A stretch of 64,000 bases of DNA. Source: Sinanaerobacter chloroacetimidivorans (lineage in GTDB: Bacteria; Bacillota; Clostridia; Peptostreptococcales; Anaerovoracaceae). The position numbers and the translations under genes are program-made. This document shows positions 16,965-25,039 of the stretch, one piece after another; position 1 is the stretch's first letter, and each line of letters starts with the position of its first letter. Below the pieces are notes generated by a model, which was not told where the DNA came from, did no database searches, and was given only the letters and a program-made list of their open reading frames with translations. The stretch covers positions 1 through 64,000 of the forward strand of contig NZ_JAGSND010000017.1 in the NCBI RefSeq assembly GCF_018128545.1, written 5' to 3'.

Positions 16965-18215
16965 ATGCAATCTTTAATCGACAACCTTCGTTCAGACCTG
17001 CTGGACCTTTTGGCGCAGGACGCCAGACTTTGGGATTTATTACATGAAGGCTACCAGCTTCTCGGCAATCCGCTTATGGTATTTAATCACAGAGGCGAGG
17101 TTTTATCCATTTCTGAGCATCAGCCATATAATGATCCATGCTGGGAGGAAGCGGAGCGTTCCTGCTTTTATTCCAAAAAAAGATTTTCACAAATTACTTC
17201 GTATGATTTTTTAGAGAACAATCCTGTGCTCCTGACGAGTAAGACTTCATCGTTTCGAATCATGGCGGCGCTACTTCCGAACATGGTATCAAAAACTTAT
17301 CTTGTCATGCTGGAATCACAACGACTTTTTACAGAGCCTGACCAAGAAGTTCTGATGATTCTTGCCAGTGCAATCTCGATCAAACTGAGAAAGCGCAAGC
17401 GGCGCGATACGCTTTGGATTGATACTCATGAGCTTTTCATCAGCAACCTTCTTCAGGGAATGATCAAGGATGAGGATACGGCAAGGGACTACGCGCTGAA
17501 CTTCGGCATCAGGATCAGGGACGGCATAACGATCATGACCGCCCGTTCCATAATGGATCTCGGAGAAAGTGATATTCTCAAATTTTCCACAGAAATAAAA
17601 AATATTTTCCCTGAATGCAAAACCTCAATTTTCAAGGGAGACCTAATCATTTTAGTATTTGATCCTGTATTGACTCATCGAAACAGTGAGGCCATGGCCA
17701 AAGCTCACGAATTTTTTCGAGAAAACCAGATGCAGGTATGCGTGGGGATTACCGTCAGGCATTTCCTGTCCCTCATCGTACAGTACCGCCATACGGCGGC
17801 GACTCTGAATATCTGTTCTAAGCTTGAAATTAGGGATTCAATCATTTATTACGATCAGTATGTCATACAAAACCTTCTTCAGAGCTACGAAACAAGAGAA
17901 CTGGAACTTATGTGCCATCCCGGCATCTTGAATCTCTATGAGTGCGACCGGCAAAAGGGAACGTGCCATGTGCTGACTATGTATGCATACACTATAACTC
18001 ACGGAAACCATCCGGATGCTGCAAAAATGCTGAATATCAGTTCCAACACCCTGAAATACAGATTAAATTGCATTGATAAAATGCTTGGATCGGATTGGAA
18101 AAAAGTATTGACATTTACACTATATCTGTCCGTTAAAATATTGTTCATTTTAGACCCAGCGTTTATGAAAGAATGTGAAAGCCTGGAGAGAATGAGCATG
18201 GACATCCGGAGGTAG
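16965..18215 (+). CDS. PucR/CdaR-type transcriptional regulator 1
   Basis: About 416 residues from ATG 16965 (AGGAGA 8 bp upstream; an ATG at 16941 is less well placed). The N-terminal half looks like a GAF/PAS-type sensor (NPLMVFNHRGEVLSIS is PAS-like). The middle is a degenerate GGDEF-like domain of the CdaR type. The C-terminus is a PucR HTH_30: HPDAAKMLNISSNTLKYRLNCIDKMLG. Such regulators commonly activate adjacent catabolic genes. It is divergent from the RdhA-like/DUF169 operon and its stop is 5 bp before a second regulator of the same family. It probably controls the cluster 14806-22171. Confidence 0.85.
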   Translation: MQSLIDNLRSDLLDLLAQDARLWDLLHEGYQLLGNPLMVFNHRGEVLSISEHQPYNDPCWEEAERSCFYSKKRFSQITSYDFLENNPVLLTSKTSSFRIMAALLPNMVSKTYLVMLESQRLFTEPDQEVLMILASAISIKLRKRKRRDTLWIDTHELFISNLLQGMIKDEDTARDYALNFGIRIRDGITIMTARSIMDLGESDILKFSTEIKNIFPECKTSIFKGDLIILVFDPVLTHRNSEAMAKAHEFFRENQMQVCVGITVRHFLSLIVQYRHTAATLNICSKLEIRDSIIYYDQYVIQNLLQSYETRELELMCHPGILNLYECDRQKGTCHVLTMYAYTITHGNHPDAAKMLNISSNTLKYRLNCIDKMLGSDWKKVLTFTLYLSVKILFILDPAFMKECESLERMSMDIRR

Positions 18216-18220
18216 GCAGG

Positions 18221-19411
18221 ATGGAAAACAAACGCTATTTTTCTGCCATCAAGGCGGAGCTTTTTCAGGCACTGACCAGCGCTGGCAAAATGGATCAACT
18301 GGTTAACGACACGGCTCGAATCATTGGAAATCCCATTGGGATCGGCATCATCGACGACACTGTCAGATACTTGTCACAGGGAATGCCAAAGGACACGGTT
18401 CTCACCAGCCCTGCGCTTTTCCATAAATTTTATTCCCAGAATATTTTTAAAACCGCGCATGTCGGGGCGCAAAAAGAAACGAACCACATCCCCAAGGGTG
18501 TTGATCTGTATGAGCATGTCGGAGCGGCGCTCCTTTTAGACGGAATCACCATAGGCTATTTCAGTGTAGTGCTGTGTGACCGTCCGTTTCAGACCACTGA
18601 TCCAGAACTTGTTTCAATTGTTAGAGATGTATTGCAGTTGGCTTTGAAAACTGATCTCGGAGGTGCCTTTCTGCTGAAAATTGATAATACAAACAAGCTC
18701 CTGCAGGGTCTTTTCGAGGGAGAGAAGACATATTTGTCGAGATATGCTCTTTGGGACGAATTGGAACTGAAGAAGGGAAACCCTGTTCAGGTTTTTGTCG
18801 CGACTTACGCGCAGGAAAGCGGAGCAAATACGCCGATGCTGCAGGTACGGGAACAACTGCGGACGGTGCTGCGCTGCGACCTGCATATTATGAAAAATAA
18901 GCGCTTTATCTTTTTGTGTAGTTATAATTTAAAAGAAAAGCAGGATGCCATTCAGGAAGTCCTGCATTCTTTTCATCTGATTGCCGGAGTCAGTTACAGC
19001 TTCTACAAGCTTGAGGAGTCGCAGGAGCGTTACCATCAGGCCCTGGACGCAATGCGGCATTGCGAAGCCGGAAAAGGGACCGGACTTAGCTTCTATGAGG
19101 ATTATGTCTTTTTCAAGATTACCAACGAACTATGGCATCAGAAAAAGCTCCGGCATTATTGTCATCCGACTGCCCTTGCACTTCAACACTACGATCAAAA
19201 AAAAGGAACCAGTCTGGTTGAAACGCTCCAGTCATATTTTTCCACCGGACGCAATCTGGAGGCCACTGCAAAGAACCTAAACATCCATCGAAATACAGTC
19301 TTACGGCGTTTGGAGAAAATCTCGGAGCTGACCAAGACCAGCTGTTTTTGTGCAGATTCCTTATACAATATTTATTTGTCGACCGTGTTGATCAACCATT
19401 ATACCATTTAA
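18221..19411 (+). CDS. PucR/CdaR-type transcriptional regulator 2
   Basis: 396 residues. The architecture matches the preceding gene: an N-terminal sensor region (GNPIGIGIIDDTVRYLSQGMP), a middle domain, and a C-terminal HTH_30 with the canonical sequence YFSTGRNLEATAKNLNIHRNTVLRRLEKI. Its ribosome site GGAGG lies at the very end of the upstream gene, so translation is coupled. The two regulators are homologous in architecture but diverged, so they may form heteromers or respond to different ligands. Tandem PucR genes beside one operon are unusual. Confidence 0.87.
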   Translation: MENKRYFSAIKAELFQALTSAGKMDQLVNDTARIIGNPIGIGIIDDTVRYLSQGMPKDTVLTSPALFHKFYSQNIFKTAHVGAQKETNHIPKGVDLYEHVGAALLLDGITIGYFSVVLCDRPFQTTDPELVSIVRDVLQLALKTDLGGAFLLKIDNTNKLLQGLFEGEKTYLSRYALWDELELKKGNPVQVFVATYAQESGANTPMLQVREQLRTVLRCDLHIMKNKRFIFLCSYNLKEKQDAIQEVLHSFHLIAGVSYSFYKLEESQERYHQALDAMRHCEAGKGTGLSFYEDYVFFKITNELWHQKKLRHYCHPTALALQHYDQKKGTSLVETLQSYFSTGRNLEATAKNLNIHRNTVLRRLEKISELTKTSCFCADSLYNIYLSTVLINHYTI

Positions 19412-19413
19412 CA

Positions 19414-19439
19414 TTAATTCCCCGAACTCGAGGAATTAA
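19414..19439. promoter_or_regulatory. Inverted repeat before the MFS gene
   Basis: TTAATTCC (19414-19421) and GGAATTAA (19432-19439) form an 8-bp inverted repeat three bases after the second PucR gene. No T-run follows. It may be an operator for the PucR regulators. An extended -10 (TGcTATAAT, 19512-19517) lies downstream before the transporter gene. Confidence 0.4.
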
Positions 19440-19575
19440 AGTGTATGTTTTCCGCGAAAAAATGCCTTTTATTCTCGCACAATCACCATAGAAGCCCTAA
19501 AAAACGAATGCTATAATAGTGCCGTCATGACAAAAAAATAATTATCGTTTTTTATATTATGGGAGGGAAATGAGA

Positions 19576-20820
19576 ATGGAAGACGTTACGTTAAATTCAT
19601 CTCAAAACAACATTAAAACTATGACTGTAATCTACGGAATTGGGAATGGCTTCGCCTTTTTTGACCGTGTCTTAATTGCCATGCTTTTTCCATTTGTGCT
19701 ACCTGCATTCGGTCTTGACTATTCTCAGGGCGGCTTATTGCTGTCGTGTATGGCTGTCGGATATATCGTTTTCAGTATTTTAGGCGGCAATCTTTCCGAC
19801 CGAGTCGGAAGAAAAAAGATTCTGCTGCCTTCTTTAATCGTTTTTTCTGTCGGATCCATGATAACGGGATTTGCCAATAACTTCGCCCAACTGATTGGGA
19901 TACGAACCGCAATCGGTGCATTCGAGGGTTCTTATAACTCAGCGGCTGCAGCCCAGGTTTCGGAGGAAGCGCCTCCGGAAAAAAAGGGGAGCTTCATGGG
20001 GTTGTATTTGAGTTTTGCAATGCTTCTTTTAGGTTTTTTCTGCCCGATTTATGCAACCAACGTCGGAGCTGCTTTGGGCTGGAGGTGGGCGTGCTATCTT
20101 ACCATTATACCGGGAGTAATCCTTGCACTTCTTGCATGGAGAACGGTAAAAGAAACAAAAAAGACATGGGATCTTTCTGAACAGAATGCAGGTGAAAAAG
20201 TCAAGGTGTCCTATCTGGACATTTTCAAAGAAAAAAATATCATCGTCTGCATCATCATGGCCATGTTCGGGATGACGTGGCAGTGGAGCTGGACTGGTTA
20301 CGGAACTTCCTTTTTCATGACGGAACGGGGCTTTGATGCGGCTGCGGCAGGCGGAATTATGTCAGCAATGGGTCTTGGCGGCTGGCTGGGAATGATGGCG
20401 GTGCCCGCATTGTCCGATAAATTCGGCCGCAAAAAGACCATGGCCATCAGTGCGGTGATTGCATTCCTGTTTACCTTGCTGCTGATCTATCAATCTGCAA
20501 ATTTGCCTCCTGCAGCGATTTTTATCATTTTCTTTGTTGCAGCCTTCTTTGGAAACGGAATGTTCCCGATTTTTCTTCTGACAGCAAGTACGGAAAGCGT
20601 TCGTCCTGAACTGGGGGCTTCCACGGTCGGTCTCGTCTCCAGCATTGGGGAAATCGTTGGAATTGCCATTGCTCCTCCAATTCTGGGAGCCATCGGCGAC
20701 TCATATAATCTCACGATGTCGATGACGGTTGCAGCCTTTGCGCTAGTAATTGCATTCTTTGTCAATCTTCTTCTGAGAGAAACGGCTCCGAATATAATAA
20801 AGCAGAAAAGCTCAATATAA
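19576..20820 (+). CDS. MFS transporter, organic-acid/aromatic-acid type
   Basis: About 414 residues. ATG 19576 is preferred over ATG 19570 because GGAGGG then sits 8 bp away. Twelve hydrophobic segments are visible. The major-facilitator signature between TM2 and TM3 is present (GGNLSDRVGRKKILLPS) and repeated in the second half (PALSDKFGRKKTMAIS). There is a charged cytoplasmic loop in the middle (VKETKKTWDLSEQNAGEKVK). It is likely the importer for the small organic substrate handled by the RdhA-like cluster. The flavoprotein gene begins 19 bp after its stop. Confidence 0.88.
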   Translation: MEDVTLNSSQNNIKTMTVIYGIGNGFAFFDRVLIAMLFPFVLPAFGLDYSQGGLLLSCMAVGYIVFSILGGNLSDRVGRKKILLPSLIVFSVGSMITGFANNFAQLIGIRTAIGAFEGSYNSAAAAQVSEEAPPEKKGSFMGLYLSFAMLLLGFFCPIYATNVGAALGWRWACYLTIIPGVILALLAWRTVKETKKTWDLSEQNAGEKVKVSYLDIFKEKNIIVCIIMAMFGMTWQWSWTGYGTSFFMTERGFDAAAAGGIMSAMGLGGWLGMMAVPALSDKFGRKKTMAISAVIAFLFTLLLIYQSANLPPAAIFIIFFVAAFFGNGMFPIFLLTASTESVRPELGASTVGLVSSIGEIVGIAIAPPILGAIGDSYNLTMSMTVAAFALVIAFFVNLLLRETAPNIIKQKSSI

Positions 20821-20839
20821 ATTAGTTGGAGGAAAACAC

Positions 20840-22171
20840 GTGAAAGTAATTGTTATTGGCGGAGTAGCAGCCGGCATGTCGGCTGCGTCCAAACTGAAAA
20901 GACTGGATGCAGCAGCAGAAGTTGTAGTGTATGAAAAAGGAGGCTACCTGTCCTATGGGGCCTGCGGGCTTCCCTATTATATTTCTAATGTAAATGATGA
21001 TTATAGAAGAATGATAATCAGGAGCAGAGAGCAATTTGAGGAATCTGGGATCATTTGCAGGCTTCACCATGAGGTTCTGGAAGTGAACACCAAAGAAAAA
21101 TACGTCCTGGTCAGGAATTTGGAGGATGGGAATACATTTCGGGATCACTATGATCGGCTGATGATCTCGACAGGAGCTCATCCGGTGGTTCCCGGTGTGA
21201 ATGGAATTGATCTTGAGGGTGTCTACACGCTTCACTCCATGGAAGACGGGCAGGTGCTGAAAGAGCGTCTCATGGCGGAGTGCACCAGGGACGTAGTGAT
21301 TGTGGGGGCAGGCTATATTGGTATGGAAATGGCCGAGGCGATGGCGGAACTGAATAAAAACGTCACGGTGATCGAGTTGGCAGACCATGTGCTTGCATCA
21401 TTTGACTCAGAAATTTCTGAAATCGTGGAAAGGGTTCTTGTTAAGAACGGGGTCAGTCTGAGACTGCAGGAGAAGCTGCTTGAGATAAAGGGAGACGTAC
21501 GCGTTTCCGAAATTACAACGTCAAAGAGCACTTATCGGGCGGATGCTGTCATTCTGGCGCTGGGCATCAGGCCGAGCACGGAGTTTCTCAGGGAAAGCGG
21601 CATTACGCTGGCGAAAAACGGAGCTGTGATCATCGACAGAGAAATGAAAACAAACAAAGAAGACATTTACGCAGCGGGAGATTGTGCCGAGGTATATCAT
21701 TTTGTTAAGAAAAAGAACTCGTATATCCCCTTGGGAACCACCGCCAATAAATGCGGAAGAATCGCCGGAGAAAATCTTGCGGGAAATCACGCACAATACA
21801 TCGGAGCTCTTGGTTCGGCTGCTATAAAAGTATTTGATCATGAGGCGGCGAGAACCGGCTTGTCCGAGGCGGAAGCAAAAGAACTCGGCTTGGATTATAA
21901 TATTGCTTTTGTGGAAGCGATGGATCGGCCACCCTATTATCCCGACCCGTCTCCGATCTGGATCAAACTCATTTATGAAAAGGAGACGAAAAAAATTCTT
22001 GGTGCACAGGCGGCAGGCAAGAAGGGCGTCGTTCTGAGAATTGATATTTTTGCAGCTTCGATTCAAGTGGAGACTCCGACCCATGTGCTCGGAATGGCTG
22101 ATTTATGCTATGCTCCACCATACTCAGGCGTATGGGATGCGATTCATATCGCATGCAATGCTGCAAAATAG
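20840..22171 (+). CDS. CoA-disulfide reductase / NADH oxidase-type flavoprotein
   Basis: 443 residues from GTG 20840 (TTGGAGGA upstream; no ATG is available in frame nearby). It is a pyridine-nucleotide-disulfide oxidoreductase of the CoA-disulfide-reductase/NADH-peroxidase group. It has an N-terminal FAD-binding GGVAAGMSAASK, the single redox cysteine in SYGACGLPYY, a second dinucleotide fold VVIVGAGYIGMEMAEAMA, and the FAD motif DIYAAGDCAEV. The C-terminal dimerisation domain is present (GSAAIKVFDHEAARTGLSEAEA). It could reduce a CoA or other disulfide, detoxify oxygen, or pass NAD(P)H electrons to the RdhA-like enzyme; the last is inference from gene order. The operon ends at the terminator 22233-22280. 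Confidence 0.87.
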   Translation: MKVIVIGGVAAGMSAASKLKRLDAAAEVVVYEKGGYLSYGACGLPYYISNVNDDYRRMIIRSREQFEESGIICRLHHEVLEVNTKEKYVLVRNLEDGNTFRDHYDRLMISTGAHPVVPGVNGIDLEGVYTLHSMEDGQVLKERLMAECTRDVVIVGAGYIGMEMAEAMAELNKNVTVIELADHVLASFDSEISEIVERVLVKNGVSLRLQEKLLEIKGDVRVSEITTSKSTYRADAVILALGIRPSTEFLRESGITLAKNGAVIIDREMKTNKEDIYAAGDCAEVYHFVKKKNSYIPLGTTANKCGRIAGENLAGNHAQYIGALGSAAIKVFDHEAARTGLSEAEAKELGLDYNIAFVEAMDRPPYYPDPSPIWIKLIYEKETKKILGAQAAGKKGVVLRIDIFAASIQVETPTHVLGMADLCYAPPYSGVWDAIHIACNAAK

Positions 22172-22232
22172 CTCCGGGAAAAGACTTAGCAAAGTCTTAA
22201 TGCAAAAAATATCTTGAAATTCATTATAATGA

Positions 22233-22280
22233 AAGGCGATTCTTACGATTGAGTCAATCGGAAAGAAATCGCCTCTTTTA
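22233..22280 (+). terminator. Terminator of the MFS-flavoprotein operon
   Basis: Outer stem AGGCGATT (22234-22241)/AATCGCCT (22267-22274) encloses an inner GATTG-AGT-CAATC hairpin and is followed by CTTTTATT. Confidence 0.75.
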
Positions 22281-22345
22281 TTGAGAAAACAGATTAGTGA
22301 TAGAATCGGAAAAGCAGGTGGTCGCAGCTGCTTTGTTGGCAAAAC

Positions 22346-22375
22346 GGACAGCGTAGCGAACGAAGAGAGCGTAGG
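22346..22375. repeat. 30-bp dispersed repeat, copy 2, with tRNA-end-like tail
   Basis: Exact 30-bp match to 14641-14670. It runs directly into TAGGTCCACTAAAAAAA (22376-22392), which resembles the 3' end of tRNA-Ala (TAGGTCCACCA). No tRNA gene precedes it here. The surrounding stretch 22281-22498 contains no gene that can be supported. Confidence 0.8.
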
Positions 22376-22498
22376 TAGGTCCACTAAAAAAATAACCTTA
22401 CCAATTACCTTCTTCCTGTTTTTTTGTTATCCTTGCCAATGAAAATTATACTCTATGTATACAGCAGCGTGTAATATCTTGCACGGGGATTCGTATGC

Positions 22499-22534
22499 AA
22501 AAAACCGTCGACAGCTCGCAAGTTTGACGGGTTT
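22499..22534 (-). terminator. Minus-strand terminator of the GC-rich gene
   Basis: Read on the minus strand, AAACCCGTC pairs with GACGGTTTTTT (plus-strand AAAAAACCGTC at 22499-22509 and GACGGGTTT at 22526-22534) just beyond the stop at 22545. Confidence 0.65.
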
Positions 22535-22544
22535 AGTGCATGGA

Positions 22545-23687
22545 TCAAAAGGTGACGGTCACCGACACGGTGACGGCTGCGCTTGCGGTACTCGTTGTCG
22601 CCGCAGCTCCTGCAGTCAAGGCGACGGCTGCCACTGAAAGCTGCGGGATATACGGTGCGACGTAGACAGAGGTGTCCTTGGCCTTGTCCTCGTTGTCGTT
22701 GTAATGACAAAGGCGCACGAGGGCAGCCATGTCTCGCATGACCCCTTCGGTAAAGATCGCATTGTCGTTGCTTCTGCGCACGGTGCGTAGGCGGGCGGCT
22801 TCTCGCCGGACCTGTTGAATGTGCGCACTGTTGGCCTTCTTTAACGCCTGTTTTTCCCGCATTTTGGCAATTGACTCTTGGTCGAGTTGGCGTATCTTGC
22901 GCCTGCCGCGGATCAACAGGTTGCGACAGGATGCAATCGCGGCTCTCGCCTGCACACGCTCACTGCCGTCCCCTTGATTTGCGGCTGCACGGATGGTACC
23001 GATCTTGCGCTGCGCTTGCCCCATCGCCGCGCTGACCTGCCCTTTTGTACTTGCATTGGCAAGTCTTGCGTAGACGCTAAGTACCGAATAGACGGACTTC
23101 GTGCCGGTGCGTAATTTCTTTTCCGACGTCTGCGACAATGTCTTTTGTTGCTGTGAGTTCTTCTTCATCTCGTCGAGCATCGACCGTAGCCCTTTGTCGC
23201 CCGCGAGGGAGTCTTCCTTGCTTTCCTGTGTGTCCGTCTGCCAAAAACGCACGCCTTTTTTATCGACATATGCACCGGCTCCGAGGGATTTGTCGGTATT
23301 CTCCGATAAAGCGGCGAGAATATTTTTCAATTGTGCAGTGCATTTCTCGTATTCCTCTTGGCTACTGCCCATGCGGTCGATGAAGTCGCGCGTCAGGATC
23401 AAATGAAGCCCGCTGCCAAGTCCTGCTGCCGTACGGGAGAGGGAGTTCTTGTCCAAGGCGGAGGACATTACGATGCTGACATTGGCAAAGCTCTTTTGCA
23501 ATTCGAGGATGGAATCCTTGACTGCAGATGCACGAGCAGCCTTTTGATCTTGATAGGTAAAAATTGCAGCATCTTGGTTGGCACTTTCCGCCGTTTGCTG
23601 CTCGGATTGCGTGCTCGTCTGCTTCGCGGACGTCATATTGTTCAAAACGGTCGCTGCGCCGGGACGCGCTTGCGTGTTCACGTACAT
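22545..23687 (-). CDS. GC-rich gene for an unrecognised helical protein
   Basis: About 380 residues from ATG 23687, preceded by GGGAGG with 7-bp spacing; an upstream in-frame ATG at 23786 lacks such a site. The product begins MYVNTQARPGAATVLNN, faintly flagellin-like. It has a central segment HLILTRDFIDRMGSSQEEYE...YVDKKGVRFWQ that resembles DUF6033-like proteins. A long Lys/Arg/Gln-rich helical part (about 200-320) and an Ala/Thr/Val-rich C-terminus follow. No signal peptide is seen. GC content and use of GCG, CGC and CGT codons are clearly higher than in neighbours, suggesting recent transfer. A sigma-28-like -10 (GCCGATAT) lies about 35 bp upstream. Function unknown. Confidence 0.65.
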   Translation of the reverse strand: MYVNTQARPGAATVLNNMTSAKQTSTQSEQQTAESANQDAAIFTYQDQKAARASAVKDSILELQKSFANVSIVMSSALDKNSLSRTAAGLGSGLHLILTRDFIDRMGSSQEEYEKCTAQLKNILAALSENTDKSLGAGAYVDKKGVRFWQTDTQESKEDSLAGDKGLRSMLDEMKKNSQQQKTLSQTSEKKLRTGTKSVYSVLSVYARLANASTKGQVSAAMGQAQRKIGTIRAAANQGDGSERVQARAAIASCRNLLIRGRRKIRQLDQESIAKMREKQALKKANSAHIQQVRREAARLRTVRRSNDNAIFTEGVMRDMAALVRLCHYNDNEDKAKDTSVYVAPYIPQLSVAAVALTAGAAATTSTASAAVTVSVTVTF

Positions 23688-24080
23688 GGCGAACCTCCCT
23701 TCAATCGTAATTCTACATAATATATCGGCCGTTGCCGCGGAAAATAAACCCCTTTTTTCGCGGTTGACAATTGATTGTTTGTGCAAAAAGGACTTGTGCT
23801 ACAGAGGCTTTTTCACGTCTACCTAAGATTTTTTTATCTCACCAAAGGTCCTGTATTTTCTTGTGAAATTTATGCCGAGCACCTCTCCGGGAAATTGAAG
23901 GGCGTCAGACCTAATAGGGTGGGTTCAAAAATTGTCCTTGCAACTTCTCGCCTTTACGGAGTTATTTGTTTTATTTTAAATAAGGAGATGCCTACTTTAA
24001 AAAAGTTGCTAAATGAAGTATAATGTATTCGATCCAGATGTCCCTGAATGGATCAAAATATTGACTCAAGGGTGTAATTC
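23688..24080. other. Intergenic region with candidate flagellar-type -10 and hairpin
   Basis: This 393-bp gap between divergent genes holds no credible CDS. On the minus strand GCCGATAT (23729-23722) matches the sigma-28 (FliA/SigD) -10 consensus, but the matching -35 is weak (TTTA instead of TAAA at 15-bp spacing). An inverted repeat CCGCGGAAAA (23735-23744)/TTTTTCGCGG (23754-23763) lies just upstream. A TATAAT at 24019-24024 is a plausible -10 for the rightward AraC gene. Confidence 0.35.
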
Positions 24081-24878
24081 ATGGATGATCAATTTACTAT
24101 CAGAAACGACATTGCGACCCTGCCGATACACAACGTGGTGGCTTCGCACGATGACGTTTTCACCAAGCTAATAGAGGCCTTGCCATATCCGGTTCAGGTT
24201 TTTTCACCGGATGGCACCTTGATTATGGTAAATCCAGCCTTTGTAAAAGAGGTTCATATTGCCGATCCTTCCGGCTTGATAGGCCGTTACAATATTTTGC
24301 AGGAACCAACTGCGGAGGAATATGGCGCACTGCAGAATATCAAAGATGCCTTTGCCGGCATACCATCTTATGCAGTCGATTTTATGGTGCCGGTTCATGA
24401 AATTAAAAAGCGTTTTCATATCCCGGCTGAAGAGGCGGGAGCATATTACATGGATGTTTCTACGATACCGCTTTTAGATAAAAATGAGAATGTCATATGT
24501 GTTGTAAACATATTCAACACAAGGAGAAAACCGATCGAGCGATCAGAAATCGAAAGGGCAAAGGACTATATTGAGGTTCATTGGGTAAGTGAGTTTCATG
24601 TGAAAGATGTAGCGGAAGCGGTTTTTCTAAGCTCTTCGTATTTCTCACGAATGTTTAAGCGGCATACCGGAAAAACGCCCCATGAGTATTACATGAATAT
24701 TAAGATAGAGAGAATGAAAGAAAAGCTGCTTGACAGAAACCTTTCTGTTGAAGAGGCATTCGCTGCCTGCGGCATACGCTATCATAGTCATTATGTTAGC
24801 TGGTTTAAAAAGGAAACAGGTTTTTCTCCGAAAGAATACCGTAAACGAGCATTTAAAAATACGACAGAAAGGCTTTGA
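24081..24878 (+). CDS. PAS-domain AraC-family regulator
   Basis: 265 residues. The N-terminal half is a PAS sensor (LIEALPYPVQVFSPDGTLIMVNPAFVKEVH, with a DLSTIPLL-type beta strand further on). The C-terminal half is an AraC/XylS DNA-binding domain with two helix-turn-helix units (VKDVAEAVFLSSSYFSRMFKRHTGKTPHEY and VEEAFAACGIRYHSHYVSWFKKETGFSPKEYRK). PAS-AraC fusions respond to an internal small ligand. The likely target is an adjacent gene, either the divergent GC-rich gene or the FnIII/SLH gene downstream, but the sequence does not decide. Confidence 0.88.
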   Translation: MDDQFTIRNDIATLPIHNVVASHDDVFTKLIEALPYPVQVFSPDGTLIMVNPAFVKEVHIADPSGLIGRYNILQEPTAEEYGALQNIKDAFAGIPSYAVDFMVPVHEIKKRFHIPAEEAGAYYMDVSTIPLLDKNENVICVVNIFNTRRKPIERSEIERAKDYIEVHWVSEFHVKDVAEAVFLSSSYFSRMFKRHTGKTPHEYYMNIKIERMKEKLLDRNLSVEEAFAACGIRYHSHYVSWFKKETGFSPKEYRKRAFKNTTERL

Positions 24879-24906
24879 TATCTGCTAAAGAATCAAGCCT
24901 TTTTTA
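24871..24906 (+). terminator. Terminator overlapping the AraC stop codon
   Basis: GGCTTTGAT/ATCAAGCC stem (24871-24899) with a T-run. The stop codon TGA lies in the left arm. Confidence 0.75.
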
Positions 24907-25039
24907 TTATTCCACCATTTCCACTTTTATATTTTGACAGTATCGCGCCCTATTAAAGCATTATTACGCATTATTACCCCGAAAAATCGGGATTATAATG
25001 AAAGAACTAAGTAATGAAAATAATATGGGGGAGTTTAAT

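Noticed and set aside
22281..22345. tRNA gene before repeat copy 2
   Set aside because: Despite the tRNA-like tail at 22376, no acceptor, D or anticodon stems can be drawn in the preceding sequence.
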